Shown: positions 1 through 8,500, counted from the stretch's first letter. The stretch is 27,011 nucleotides of DNA from an uncultured Phycisphaerales bacterium (GCA_903868035.1 CAIPTQ010000317.1:1-27011), one strand, 5' to 3'. The notes: generated by a model from the sequence alone, not told the origin. Translations and numbers: made by a program.

Positions 1-102
1 ACCGCCGCCGCCACCACCGCCCCCGCCGCCGCCCCCGCCCAGAGACACTCCGACGCAAGTCGCCAGGGCGAGCACACCAAGGGTATAAGCAAGTTTTTTC
101 AT
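1..102 (-). CDS. Secreted glycine-rich protein, N-terminal fragment
   Basis: The first 34 codons of a minus-strand gene that runs off the left edge of the window. It starts at ATG (100-102) with GGAG eight bases upstream. The peptide opens with MKKLAYTLGVLALATCVGV, a typical Sec signal peptide (two Lys, hydrophobic core), and then turns into an uninterrupted run of glycines coded by GGC/GGT/GGG. The layout, signal peptide then poly-Gly, matches the start of the gene at 19135-19905, so the two may be related; the visible part is too short to prove it. Function unknown. Confidence 0.6.
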   Translation of the reverse strand, partial: MKKLAYTLGVLALATCVGVSLGGGGGGGGGGGGG

Positions 103-346
103 GACAGGCACTCCAAATACGATACAAAGCATGCACGCCCACATCGGGCCGGCATGTGGTAACACGTGAAAGCCGGCCAAGGTTACACCAGAGCCTGCGG
201 ATTTATCGCGAATTCCCGGCGGAATGGCCCGATTCTTGCTATAGCAACGGTGAAGGTTTAGGTGGGAATTAGGGTAACAATCGCAGAAATACCAAGCAAA
301 CCGCAACGCACGCACCCACACTATAGTTTGTTCCCCATGCCCTTTC

Positions 347-1888
347 CTATTTTTGGGCCACCTCGCCGAAGAGGGTGAACTCGGCGATACCCGGGGTAAT
401 TCCGGGCGGCGAGGCGACGATCACCAGGCGGGCGGCGGTGGCCGTGGTGGGGGGGCATTCCCGATAGTCGATGAGATAATCCTCGGTGCTGTCGCCGCGG
501 TCGATGAGGGTGGTCCAGGTGCGGGCGGCGGTTTGCGCTTCCACTTTGTAACGGAAGGGGCCGGGCTTGCCGCCGCGCGCGGCATCCAGGCCGATGTCGC
601 GCCAGATGATGCGCACGGCGTGAATCGTGGCGGGGGCGCGGAACGTGCTTGTGAGCACGGGCGTTTTGTCGCCCTCGGCGGGCTGCCACCAGGTGCGCAT
701 GTCGTCATCGACGGCCAGGCGTCCGGATAGATTGGGCGCGGTGCTGGAACCCGTGGTGAGGACGCCGGCATTCAGGGGGAGCCAGCCGGTGGCCGCGACG
801 CCCTGGCCCGCGACCGGCAGACGCCGCGGCAGCGAGGAGGGGCCATCGACGTGCAGTTCGCCGTCCGCGCCGATGAATGCGGGGTCCATGCCCAGGCGGC
901 GTTCAAAGCCGTGAACGACCGCGGCGCGCACGGTGTAGAAGGCCCAGAGGGAGTTATGGGGGCCTTCGACGATGCAGCCGTGCGCGGTGCCGGTGATCAG
1001 GCCCGCGGTGGCGCGGAGGATGGGGTTGTTTTTCTGGGGGGCAAAGGGGCCCAGCGGGGATTTGCCCGTGCTGCAGCCCATGGCGTAGGAGCGGTTTTCC
1101 GTGCCGGCGGCGGCATAGGTGAGGTAGTAGGTGCCGTTGCGTTTGAACATCCAACTGCCTTCGATCCAGCCGGTGTTGGGGTCTTCGTTCCAGTCGCCGA
1201 GGCGCTGCCAGGGTTGCGTCTTGGGCTCGAAGGCGATCATCCGCGCGGGTTTGCCTAGGACACGGGTGGGATTCTCGGCGTCGAGTTCAACGCCGTAGAT
1301 GCCATCGGCCGGGGTACAACCCCAATAGTAATAGAGCCGCCCGTCGTCATCGGAGAAGAGCATGGGATCGGTTTGCCCGGGCACGCCCGCGGGCAGCGCG
1401 ATTTTCCCCACGGGGGTGAACGGGCCCAAGGGGGAATCGGAAGTGTACACCGCGGAATCGGAGGCCAGCAGCAGGAACTTGCCCTTGTGTCGGACGATGG
1501 TGGGTGCATAGCCCAGGTCGCGCACATTCAGCGGATGATGCTCCCACGACGCGCCGCCGTCGGCACTGACCCAGGCCATGTCAACCGACGGGTACATGTA
1601 CCAGCGGCCTTCATGCCACAGCACCGAGACGTCGGCCAGTTCACGGAATTGTTCCTGGTGATCCAACAGCCACAGGCCGCCCGGACGCACGGGTGTTCCC
1701 GGCACCACGTCGCGGGCGTTGCGGCCGAGCGGATAGTTCGGCAGCGGGATGGGATTACAGTACGTGGTCGCCGGCGCACTGCGCGGCGCGGCGGTTGCGG
1801 GGTTGGAAGCGGCGCCCAGGACCAGGCTCACACATACCAGGAGCAGCAAAGCGATACTGGCAAGTCTTATACACAGCCACATATGCAC
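347..1888 (-). CDS. Secreted glycoside hydrolase family 43-like protein with C-terminal discoidin-like domain
   Basis: Predicted exported arabinosidase/xylosidase-type enzyme acting on plant or algal polysaccharide. I chose the GTG at 1888 because AGGAG lies seven bases upstream; ATG 1882 is the alternative. A signal peptide (about residues 1-30) precedes a five-bladed-propeller-type GH43 domain. The three expected acidic residues can be placed: Asp86 in 'ADVSVLW', Asp174 in 'GQTDPMLF', and Glu243 in 'GWIEGSW' as general acid. The repeated 'GRWYMY', 'GRLYYY' and 'GTYYLTY' strands are typical of the family. From about residue 385 to the end a beta-sandwich resembling an F5/8 type C (CBM32-like) domain follows ('VDDDMRTWWQP', then 'AEFTLFG' at the end). 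About 513 residues, usual for GH43 plus one module. It lies 81 bases downstream of the aminotransferase gene on the same strand. Substrate cannot be read from sequence. Confidence 0.85.
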   Translation of the reverse strand: MHMWLCIRLASIALLLLVCVSLVLGAASNPATAAPRSAPATTYCNPIPLPNYPLGRNARDVVPGTPVRPGGLWLLDHQEQFRELADVSVLWHEGRWYMYPSVDMAWVSADGGASWEHHPLNVRDLGYAPTIVRHKGKFLLLASDSAVYTSDSPLGPFTPVGKIALPAGVPGQTDPMLFSDDDGRLYYYWGCTPADGIYGVELDAENPTRVLGKPARMIAFEPKTQPWQRLGDWNEDPNTGWIEGSWMFKRNGTYYLTYAAAGTENRSYAMGCSTGKSPLGPFAPQKNNPILRATAGLITGTAHGCIVEGPHNSLWAFYTVRAAVVHGFERRLGMDPAFIGADGELHVDGPSSLPRRLPVAGQGVAATGWLPLNAGVLTTGSSTAPNLSGRLAVDDDMRTWWQPAEGDKTPVLTSTFRAPATIHAVRIIWRDIGLDAARGGKPGPFRYKVEAQTAARTWTTLIDRGDSTEDYLIDYRECPPTTATAARLVIVASPPGITPGIAEFTLFGEVAQK

Positions 1889-1969
1889 GGAAGTTCTCCT
1901 TCCCAAAGAAAATGGTCGGAAATCTGGTTCTGCGTGCCTGCGGGCACCTCGGCGGGCAAGATGTCCGCG

Positions 1970-3121
1970 TTATTCCCGGGCCATAGCGCGGAGGATTTCC
2001 AAACCCTGCCGTAATTTCTCGTCGTTCGTCGCGTAGCTCAACCGGAAGTGGGTGTCCCGTGTTGAAAACACGTTGCCGGGGATGATCAGAACATTCCGCG
2101 CAATGGCCTGGTGGACGAACTCGGTGGCGGTGCCCTTGCCGGCGGGGACTTGGGGGAAGGCGTAGAAGGCGCCGTTGGGGATGTTCAAGGCGAAGGGGCC
2201 GTCGGCGCCGCCGAGGATTTCGACGACCAGGTCGCGTTTTTTGCGGTAGGCGGCGACATATCCGGACATGTCGATTTCTTCGCCGGAGACCAGGCGCAGG
2301 GCGGCATACTGCACCATCGAGGGGGCGCATACAAACGTGTATTGCTGAAGCTTGGTCATTTGCTCGATGACGACGCGGGCGGCGCCGGCGGCGGCGGCGT
2401 AGCCGAGGCGCCAGCCGGTCATGCCGTAGGTTTTAGAATAGCCCTTGAGGAGGATGCACTGCTCGGGGAGCAGGGACGCGATGGAGTAGTGCGGGCCGTA
2501 GCTGAAGGTTTCGTAGATTTCATCGGAGATGACCAGGAGATTGTGCTTTTTGGCGATGGCGGCGGCGGCGGCGAGTTCCTCCTGCGTCAGCGTCATGCCG
2601 GTGGGGTTGCTGGGCGAGCAGAGGACCAGCATCTTGGTGCGTGGCGTGATGGCGGCTTCGAGGCGGTCGGGGTGGAGGCGGAAGTCGGGGTAGGAATCGA
2701 CGGGGACGGCCTTGGCGCCGCACATGGTGGGCAGGTGCTTGTACATCACGAAGTAGGGGTCGAGGCAGAGGACTTCGTCGCCGGGGTTGAGGGTGGCGAA
2801 CATGGCGAGCATGAGGCCGGCGGAGGTGCCCGAGAGGATCAGCATACCGGGATCCTGCCAGCCGGTTTCGCGGGCGACTTTGGCCTTGAGCGGGGCGATG
2901 AGTTCGGCGATGCCCTGGGTGGGGGTGTAGCGGTTCATGCCGGCGTTGATGGCGGCGATGGCTTTTTCCTTGAGGGGCGCGGGGACGTCGAAGTCGGGCT
3001 GGCCGATGGAGAGGTTGATGGGGTCCTTGAGGTTGGCGGCGAGGTCGAAAACCTTGCGGATGCCGGAGGCGTCGATGTCGAGGGCGCGGCGGGCGATGAA
3101 GGCGAGGGGATCGATGGGCAT
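1970..3121 (-). CDS. Pyridoxal-phosphate aminotransferase, class I/II (aspartate aminotransferase-like)
   Basis: Cytosolic fold-type I PLP enzyme that moves an amino group between an amino acid and a 2-oxo acid. Start ATG 3121 has GGAG five bases upstream; a longer frame to 3217 crosses the heptad repeat and is rejected. In the 383-residue product I see the substrate motif 'SIGQPDFDVP', 'SPSNPTGM' (about 170-176), 'SDEIYE' (Asp200 for the pyridine nitrogen, Tyr203), 'KGYSKTYGMTGWRLGY' with Schiff-base Lys230 and phosphate-binding Arg238, and a C-terminal 'FRLSYA' Arg for the substrate carboxylate. Length is normal for the family. It is divergent from the DegT-type gene, with 101 bases between the starts. 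The specificity (Asp, aromatic, or the transamination ending methionine salvage) cannot be settled; mtnA and cysK nearby make a sulfur amino acid role conceivable, but that is weak inference. Confidence 0.9.
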   Translation of the reverse strand: MPIDPLAFIARRALDIDASGIRKVFDLAANLKDPINLSIGQPDFDVPAPLKEKAIAAINAGMNRYTPTQGIAELIAPLKAKVARETGWQDPGMLILSGTSAGLMLAMFATLNPGDEVLCLDPYFVMYKHLPTMCGAKAVPVDSYPDFRLHPDRLEAAITPRTKMLVLCSPSNPTGMTLTQEELAAAAAIAKKHNLLVISDEIYETFSYGPHYSIASLLPEQCILLKGYSKTYGMTGWRLGYAAAAGAARVVIEQMTKLQQYTFVCAPSMVQYAALRLVSGEEIDMSGYVAAYRKKRDLVVEILGGADGPFALNIPNGAFYAFPQVPAGKGTATEFVHQAIARNVLIIPGNVFSTRDTHFRLSYATNDEKLRQGLEILRAMARE

Positions 3122-3134
3122 GGGTACTCCTGCG

Positions 3135-3162
3135 GACGAAAGACGATAGACGAAAGACGAAA
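3135..3162. repeat. Four tandem 7-bp units (GACGAAA)
   Basis: Four consecutive heptamers, GACGAAA, GACGATA, GACGAAA and GACGAAA, lie in the divergent gap just upstream of the aminotransferase ribosome-binding site. This is one of five period-7 tracts in the window. Confidence 0.85.
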
Positions 3163-3222
3163 GGCATTTTACAGGAACGGCGGGCTTCCGTACCATGCGG
3201 GGATTCAGGAGTGCCAATTTTT

Positions 3223-4374
3223 ATGAATCCAACCCCCGCTTCCACCCCGTGCAAACCCGTTCCCCTGTTTGAGCTGGCCACGCAATGGCCGCTTATCCGC
3301 AGCGATGTCGAGGCCGCCATCAGTGAGGTTCTGGAGTGCCAGCAGTATACGTCCGGGGCGGCGTCGGGGCAGTTTATTGGGCGGTTTGAGGAGAACCTGG
3401 GGAAGGCGGTGGGGGGGCATGTGGTGGGCGTGTCGTCGGGGACGGATGCGATTCTGGCGGCATTGATGGCGCTGGGGATCGGGCGGGATAAGGGGGGGGC
3501 GGAGGTGATCACGACGCCGTTCACGTTTTTCGCCACGGCGGGGTGCATCGCGCGGGCGGGGGCGAAGGTGGTGTTTGTGGATATTGATCCGGACACATTT
3601 TTGATGAGCATCCCGGCGGCGGAGGCGGCGGTGACGGGGCGGACGCGGGCGATTGTGCCGGTACACTTGTTTGGGCAGATGCTGGACATGGGGGCGCTGG
3701 GGGCGGTGGCGGGGCGGCACAAGCTGGAGGTGATTGAGGATGCGGCGCAGTGCATCGGGGCGCGCGATCCGGCGGGGAGGCAGATTGCCGAGGGGGGGCG
3801 GTGCGCGTGTTTGAGTTTTTATCCGACGAAGAATCTGGGGGCGGCGGGCGATGCCGGGGCGCTGGTGACGCGGGACGCGAAGCTGGCGGAGCGGTTCAAG
3901 CAGACGCGGCAGCATGGCGAGACAACGCGGTATCATCATGAATTCGTCGGGGGGAATTTCCGGATGGATGCCCTGCAGGCGGCAGTGCTGAACGTAAAGC
4001 TGGGGTGGCTGGAGCGCTGGAACGCACGGCGGCGGGCGATTGCGGCATATTACACCGGGCGCTTCGCGGGTACGGATGTGCGGCCGCCGGTGGAGCAGGC
4101 CGGGGTGCATCACGTGTATCACCAGTATGTGATTCGCGCGCCGAAGCGCGACTTGCTGCGCGATCACCTGCAGAAAAACGGGGTGGGGTGCAACATATTT
4201 TATCCCAAGAGCCTGCATATGCAGGAGTGTTTTGCCGATCTGGGATATGGCCAGGGCGCGTTTCCGGTGACGGAGAAGACCTGTACGGAAGTGCTGGCGC
4301 TGCCGGTGTTTCCGGAGTTGACGGATGCGCAGATTGAGCGTGTGGCGGAGGTGGTGCTGGGGTATTATAAGTAA
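3223..4374 (+). CDS. DegT/DnrJ/EryC1/StrS family aminotransferase
   Basis: PLP enzyme of the sugar aminotransferase type, which usually converts nucleotide-linked keto-sugars to amino-sugars for surface polysaccharide or natural-product glycosylation. I prefer ATG 3223 (AGGAG at 3207-3211, 11 bases away); the GTG at 3211 overlaps that site. Motifs in the 383-residue product: 'VSSGTDAILAAL' (phosphate pocket), 'TTPFTFFATAGCIARAGAKVV', 'HLFGQMLDM', 'VIEDAAQCIGA' (Asp173), 'SFYPTKNLGAAGDAGALV' with Schiff-base Lys203, and 'GGNFRMDALQAAVL' followed by the C-terminal 'ALPVFPELTDAQI' segment. Length and motif order are standard. No sugar nucleotide gene is adjacent, so the pathway is not shown. Heptad repeats begin inside its last codon-stop region. 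Confidence 0.92.
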   Translation: MNPTPASTPCKPVPLFELATQWPLIRSDVEAAISEVLECQQYTSGAASGQFIGRFEENLGKAVGGHVVGVSSGTDAILAALMALGIGRDKGGAEVITTPFTFFATAGCIARAGAKVVFVDIDPDTFLMSIPAAEAAVTGRTRAIVPVHLFGQMLDMGALGAVAGRHKLEVIEDAAQCIGARDPAGRQIAEGGRCACLSFYPTKNLGAAGDAGALVTRDAKLAERFKQTRQHGETTRYHHEFVGGNFRMDALQAAVLNVKLGWLERWNARRRAIAAYYTGRFAGTDVRPPVEQAGVHHVYHQYVIRAPKRDLLRDHLQKNGVGCNIFYPKSLHMQECFADLGYGQGAFPVTEKTCTEVLALPVFPELTDAQIERVAEVVLGYYK

Positions 4375-4444
4375 TTGGTAATTAGTAATTGGTAATTTGT
4401 GATTTCACCCGTGTGGATATCTCAATTACCAATTACCAATTACC
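4372..4444. repeat. Heptad tract with inverted partner forming a long hairpin
   Basis: From 4372 five 7-bp units follow (TAATTGG, TAATTAG, TAATTGG, TAATTTG, TGATTTC). After a gap, three inverted units (AATTACC) fill 4424-4444. Positions 4377-4397 can pair with 4424-4444 at 20 of 21 bases around a 26-base loop. The tract spans the DegT stop codon and ends six bases before the mtnA Shine-Dalgarno site. Confidence 0.85.
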
Positions 4445-4460
4445 ACCTCTGGAGCTTGCC

Positions 4461-5537
4461 GTGTCTTCATCTCCTTCCCCCACTCGTCCCCCCACCCTCC
4501 GCTGGATCGGCGGCATTGAGGGGCATCTGGATATTCTCGACCAGCGGGCGCTGCCCCTGCAAACGCTGGTGCTCCACCTGGAAACCGTGGAGGAGGTGTG
4601 GCAGGCGATCCGGACGCTCGCGGTGCGGGGGGCGCCGGCGATCGGGGTGGCGGCGGCGTATGGGATGGTGCTGGCGGCGCGGACCGTGCCGGCATCCTCA
4701 CAGGCGGCGGTGCTCATCGAGGTGTTGAAGGAACGCGGGGCGTATTTGAAGACTTCGCGGCCCACGGCGGTCAATTTGGAATGGGCGGTGGATCAGATGA
4801 TCCGGGTGGCGATCACGGAACGTGCCGTGGGCGTGCGGCAGCTCCAGCAGCGGCTCTTGCAGGAGGCGCACACGATATTGGAGGAGGACCAGCGCATGTG
4901 CCTGGCCATCGGGAAGCACGGGTTCCGCTTCGTGCCCAAGGGCGGGGGCGTGCTGACGCATTGCAATGCGGGGGCGTTGGCGACGTCCGACCACGGGACG
5001 GCGCTGTCGATTTTGTATGAGGCCCAGCGGCAGGGCATTGCGTTCCGCGTGTTTGCCGACGAAACCCGGCCGCTGTTGCAGGGGGCGCGTCTGACGGCGT
5101 GGGAGCTGGCGGCCGCGGGCGTGGATGTGACGCTGATCTGCGACAACATGGCGGGGCTGGTCATGCGGCAGAAGAAGGTACACCTGGTGGTGGTGGGGGC
5201 CGACCGCATCGCCCGCAACGGCGACACCGCCAACAAGATCGGCACGTATTCGGTGGCGCTGCTGGCGCAGGCCCATGGCATACCGTTTGTTGTGGCCGCG
5301 CCCTCGACGACCTTTGACCTGTCGCTGGAGTCCGGCGCGCGGATACCCATTGAAGAGCGCGCCGCCGAGGAGATCACCGAAGGCTTCGGCCAGCGCACGG
5401 CTCCCGCGGGGATCAAGACGTACAATCCCGCGTTCGACGTGACGCCGGCGGAGTTGATCACGGCGATCGTGACGGAGCGGGGGGTGATCATGCCGGTGAA
5501 TGAGAAGCATGTGGTGAAGATGGTGGACGGGCGTTGA
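4461..5537 (+). CDS. mtnA: S-methyl-5-thioribose-1-phosphate isomerase
   Basis: Methionine salvage enzyme that converts 5-methylthioribose-1-phosphate (aldose) into 5-methylthioribulose-1-phosphate, in the cytosol. Start GTG 4461 is set by GGAG at 4451-4454, six bases upstream; the frame further left only translates the intergenic heptad hairpin. The 358-residue product has the eIF2B-like fold signatures: 'VRGAPAIGVAAAYG' (RGA at 56-58), 'LTHCNAGALAT' with the catalytic Cys168, 'TLICDNMAG', and 'VVGADRIARNGDTANKIGTY' with catalytic Asp248 and the conserved Asn-Lys pair at 258-259. These are the hallmarks that separate MtnA from regulatory eIF2B subunits. Length is normal. No other mtn gene is visible, so the rest of the pathway must lie elsewhere. 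Confidence 0.95.
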   Translation: MSSSPSPTRPPTLRWIGGIEGHLDILDQRALPLQTLVLHLETVEEVWQAIRTLAVRGAPAIGVAAAYGMVLAARTVPASSQAAVLIEVLKERGAYLKTSRPTAVNLEWAVDQMIRVAITERAVGVRQLQQRLLQEAHTILEEDQRMCLAIGKHGFRFVPKGGGVLTHCNAGALATSDHGTALSILYEAQRQGIAFRVFADETRPLLQGARLTAWELAAAGVDVTLICDNMAGLVMRQKKVHLVVVGADRIARNGDTANKIGTYSVALLAQAHGIPFVVAAPSTTFDLSLESGARIPIEERAAEEITEGFGQRTAPAGIKTYNPAFDVTPAELITAIVTERGVIMPVNEKHVVKMVDGR

Positions 5538-5681
5538 GGGGGCCGCGTCCCGCCGGAGTTCCGATAACACGGCCCGCGGAAGCCGCTTCCCGTTAGTTCG
5601 CCAAACCTTATCGCTCCCTGCCAAACCCGCCTCCGGCTTCTACCGATAACCAACGAGGATACCACTCTTCGCGGAGCCGCC

Positions 5682-7583
5682 ATGTCGGTGCGTGCGGACA
5701 TTCTCAAAACGCTTGCCAACTCGCGCAATGTGGCCGCGGAGCGCGCCCTGGAAGCGGCGCTGCGGGAGGCGACGGGCGCGGAGCAGGCGGAACTGGCGGA
5801 CGTCCTCATGGAGCGCAACCGCCGGGGGGGCTGGGTGGCGTTGATCCGGAACTTTCACAAGCTGGACGGGGCGATCCAGGAGAAGATGCTGGGGCGGCCG
5901 CGCGACCTGTTCGGCCCGCTGGCCGAGACGATGCATGATTCGCGGGGGCCCGCGCGGGAGAACGTGATCGCCATCGTGCGGCGCTGCGCCGATGCGCGGC
6001 TGGTGTACCTGCTGGCCGAGGCGCTGCTGGATGCCCGGCCCGAGGTGCGCGCGCTGGCGGGCCATTCGCTGCTGGACGCGGTGCGCCGGCACTGGCAGGC
6101 GCTGCATACGGGGGACAGCGCCCCTTCCCCGATGCCGGAGGAATCCGAGCAACTGCGCAAGGCCGTGGAACTGGGCCTGCGGCAATTCAAGACGCATCGG
6201 CAGAATTCCGCGTTGCTGGCGGCGCTGATTCATGAGCGGCAGCAGGAGTCGTGGCTCTGGCCGCTGTTTGCGGACACGTATGACGAACGCACGCGCGCCG
6301 CGACCATCGTGCTGCGCGCCCCGAGCGAGCCGGCGCTGGCGGCGGCCGTGCTGCTGGGCCTGGGTTCGTGCCTCAAGCCCGCGGCGATGGCGGGCCTGGG
6401 AACGGCCGAAGCGCCGGCGCTGGCCGGGGCGCTGGCCGCCGAATCATATCGGCTGCTGGATCCGGTGCTGCGGGAAGCGGCCCAGGGCGTGGGCCACCTC
6501 AAGATGTTGCCGGCGTTGCGCAAGGAACCGCTGTGGGATCTGGACAACTGGCTGGGGTGGCTGCGGCTGATCGAAAGCGTGGGCTTGCAGCCCCTGGAGC
6601 GGCTGACGTGGCTGACGCGGTTGGTGCGGAGCGCCCCGGCGGGGCCGGCGGCGTGCGCCTGGAAAATCTGCGCGGCGCGGGCGCTGGCCGAGACGGGCTT
6701 GCCCGAGGCCGCCGGGCCGCTGGGGGACTTGGCGCGGGATGCGGACGAGCGGGTGGCGCGGTGCGCCGGCCGGTTTCTTCTGAGCCGCCGGCTGGCGGAA
6801 TGGCGGGAACGCGCGGCACAAATATTGCCCGCCAGCCCGCACGCGTCGGTGCGGCGCCTGCCGGGCGCGAGCCGCCCGCTGCGCGACCCGGAGGCGTCCG
6901 GAGCGCCGGCGCGTCCGCCCCGGGGTGGGGACCGGACTTGGAATGACGGCCCGAAGCCGCCGCTCTTCGAGCCGACGGCGCTCCGCGCGGGGGCGCCGGA
7001 CCCGGCCCTGGCGGACCTGATGCACGCGCCGATTCAGGGAACTTCGCAGGATGTGGCCCAGGCGCTCAAGCTGATCGCGGCACAGCCGAACCCGGCGCCG
7101 CAGCGCAACCAGATCATCGCCTGGTGCGGCCATGCCGACGCCCGGATCGCGGCGCTGGCGGTGCGGCAGGCGGGCCGGCTGGAGGATCCGCGGCTCCGCG
7201 AGCTGCTGGAGGCCGCGGCCCACCATGCGGACGCGCGGGTGCGCGCCAACGCCGTCGAGGCGATGGAGCAACTGCGCCTCGCCGACCGCTCGCCGCAGGT
7301 GCGGGCGATGCTCGACAGCCGGCACAATCGCGAGCGGGCCAACGCCATCAAGGCCCTGGCGCAGTCCAATTACGCCACCGCCCGCGAGCACCTCGAACGG
7401 ATGCTCACCGACGCCAACCCGCTGCACCGGATGTCGGCGCTGTGGGTGGTGGCGCAGCTCCGGACCACGGAAATCATGCGCCAAGTCCGGGGCATGGCCC
7501 ATAACGATCCGAACCTGCGCGTCCGCAAGCGCGCGGAGGAAATGCTCGAAACCGTCGGCGGCATGGTCGCCGCCCCTTCCTGA
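5682..7583 (+). CDS. HEAT-repeat protein, 633 residues
   Basis: Large all-helical protein without a signal peptide, so probably cytosolic and a binding scaffold. Start ATG 5682 has GGAG five bases upstream. HEAT/PBS-lyase-like pairs are clearest at about 90-135 ('SRGPARENVIAIVRRC', 'ARPEVRALAGHSLLDAV') and 455-625 ('ADARIAALAVRQAGRL', 'ADARVRANAVEAMEQL', 'HNRERANAIKALAQS', 'ANPLHRMSALWVVAQL', 'DPNLRVRKRAEEMLE'). A Pro/Arg-rich low-complexity linker at about 385-435 separates two helical halves. It is followed only nine bases later by a small membrane protein, so the two are probably co-transcribed and may cooperate. No enzymatic motif is present; the partner is unknown. Confidence 0.85.
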   Translation: MSVRADILKTLANSRNVAAERALEAALREATGAEQAELADVLMERNRRGGWVALIRNFHKLDGAIQEKMLGRPRDLFGPLAETMHDSRGPARENVIAIVRRCADARLVYLLAEALLDARPEVRALAGHSLLDAVRRHWQALHTGDSAPSPMPEESEQLRKAVELGLRQFKTHRQNSALLAALIHERQQESWLWPLFADTYDERTRAATIVLRAPSEPALAAAVLLGLGSCLKPAAMAGLGTAEAPALAGALAAESYRLLDPVLREAAQGVGHLKMLPALRKEPLWDLDNWLGWLRLIESVGLQPLERLTWLTRLVRSAPAGPAACAWKICAARALAETGLPEAAGPLGDLARDADERVARCAGRFLLSRRLAEWRERAAQILPASPHASVRRLPGASRPLRDPEASGAPARPPRGGDRTWNDGPKPPLFEPTALRAGAPDPALADLMHAPIQGTSQDVAQALKLIAAQPNPAPQRNQIIAWCGHADARIAALAVRQAGRLEDPRLRELLEAAAHHADARVRANAVEAMEQLRLADRSPQVRAMLDSRHNRERANAIKALAQSNYATAREHLERMLTDANPLHRMSALWVVAQLRTTEIMRQVRGMAHNDPNLRVRKRAEEMLETVGGMVAAPS

Positions 7584-7592
7584 GGTCGCCCG

Positions 7593-8093
7593 ATGCCCGC
7601 CACCGCCCTGCCTCCGCACTTCGCCCCGCTGCCCCTGGCGCAGGTCAGTTCCTATGACGAGCCGCCGGTGCCCCGGGAGCCCGCGCCCCCGCGGCCGATG
7701 ACCATCTCCGACTTCAAGCAGGGACTGCGCGACGTCCACAGCGGCAAGGTCGATGACAGCGCCTTCCGCAACGGCATCTTGATCATGCTGGGGGCGCTGG
7801 CGCTGGTGGTGCTGGTGATCCATCTCCGCCGCCGCCACAAGAACGCCGCCCCGCCGGACAACCTGGGCAAATTGGGCCGGGAGCTGGGGCGTAAGGTGCC
7901 ATTCCCGCTGGGGACCAAGCTGCTGCTGCAATGGGTCGCGCGGGCGACGCAGACGCCGTATCCGGCGCTGCTGCTGTCGGCGGCGCTCTTCGATAAAAGT
8001 GTCGCGCAGTGGGCCGGCGACCCCTCCTTTGCCGCGGCGCGGACCTGGGGGCGCGGCCGCCTGCTGCGGCTGCGGCCGGTGCTGTTCGACTGA
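7593..8093 (+). CDS. Small single-span membrane protein, unknown function
   Basis: A 166-residue protein starting nine bases after the HEAT-repeat gene, with GAGG seven bases before ATG 7593. The N-terminus is Pro-rich (residues 1-36). One hydrophobic segment at about 62-79 ('GILIMLGALALVVLVIHL') is followed by 'RRRH', predicting the C-terminal part (80-166) in the cytosol. That part has amphipathic segments ('LLLQWVARATQTPYPALLLSAALFD') and ends in a basic stretch. I do not recognise a family. The tight coupling suggests that it anchors the HEAT-repeat protein to the membrane; this is inference. Confidence 0.75.
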   Translation: MPATALPPHFAPLPLAQVSSYDEPPVPREPAPPRPMTISDFKQGLRDVHSGKVDDSAFRNGILIMLGALALVVLVIHLRRRHKNAAPPDNLGKLGRELGRKVPFPLGTKLLLQWVARATQTPYPALLLSAALFDKSVAQWAGDPSFAAARTWGRGRLLRLRPVLFD

Positions 8094-8155
8094 CGGGCAT
8101 CGACATTCCGCGGCGGCGCGACTATGCTGCCGGCGGTTTTCACAGGAGTCCAAAC

Positions 8156-8401
8156 ATGCCCGAACCCGTCCTCGCCGGCCGCGCGCCCATGGTGGAGAAC
8201 CTCGCGGCGGGCACCTATGAATGGTGCGCCTGCGGGAGATCCAAGACGCAGCCGTTCTGCGACGGCGCGCATAAGGGCAGCGGCATCAGGCCTGTCGTAT
8301 TCACCGTCGAAACCGCCCGGCGCTGCGCCCTGTGCATGTGCAAACAGACGCACAATCAGCCCATGTGCGACGGCACGCACAAAACCCTGCCCCACCCCTG
8401 A
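8156..8401 (+). CDS. Double CDGSH iron-sulfur domain protein
   Basis: An 81-residue protein; ATG 8156 has AGGAG seven bases upstream. It holds two complete CDGSH motifs (C-x-C-x2-[ST]-x3-P-x-C-D-G-[SAT]-H). The first is 'CACGRSKTQPFCDGAH' (Cys24, Cys26, Cys35, His39) and the second 'CMCKQTHNQPMCDGTH' (Cys60, Cys62, Cys71, His75). Each motif is expected to bind one 2Fe-2S cluster through three Cys and one His, as in mitoNEET and Miner2-type proteins. No membrane anchor is present, so the protein should be soluble. The family is implicated in electron or cluster transfer; no specific partner is indicated. It has no close operon neighbour and ends in a BIME-like repeat that separates it from the convergent cysK. 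Confidence 0.9.
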   Translation: MPEPVLAGRAPMVENLAAGTYEWCACGRSKTQPFCDGAHKGSGIRPVVFTVETARRCALCMCKQTHNQPMCDGTHKTLPHP

Positions 8402-8435
8402 TAACTAAGGACTGGCGCATCAATAACTGTCAAAA

Positions 8436-8499
8436 GTGGCAGGCACACTCCGTGTGCCGTTGCGCCCTTGGCAGACGGCACTTGGAAAGTGCCTGCTAC
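8436..8499. repeat. BIME-like pair of inverted REP-like hairpins
   Basis: Two head-to-head copies of one hairpin element fill the gap between convergent genes. Copy 1 (8436-8458, plus orientation) has foot GTGG, then CA, stem GGCACAC, loop TCC and GTGTGCC. Copy 2 (8477-8499, minus orientation) has foot GTAG, CA, stem GGCACTT, loop TCC and AAGTGCC. Copy 2 ends one base before the cysK stop codon. A third copy lies at 21011-21033. The GTAG foot plus hairpin is the known layout of REP sequences mobilised by RAYT (TnpA-REP) proteins. The pair could also act as a bidirectional terminator. Confidence 0.75.
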
Positions 8500-8500
8500 T

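Noticed and set aside
236..247. Palindrome TTGCTATAGCAA as an operator for the Gly-rich gene at the left edge
   Set aside because: It is a single short palindrome about 135 bases from the start codon, with no promoter boxes at usable spacing; chance is a sufficient explanation.
2111..3226. A 371-residue plus-strand frame opposite the class I aminotransferase
   Set aside because: Composition is almost only Gly, Asp, Glu, Val and Ala, typical of an antisense shadow; the minus strand codes a complete PLP enzyme.
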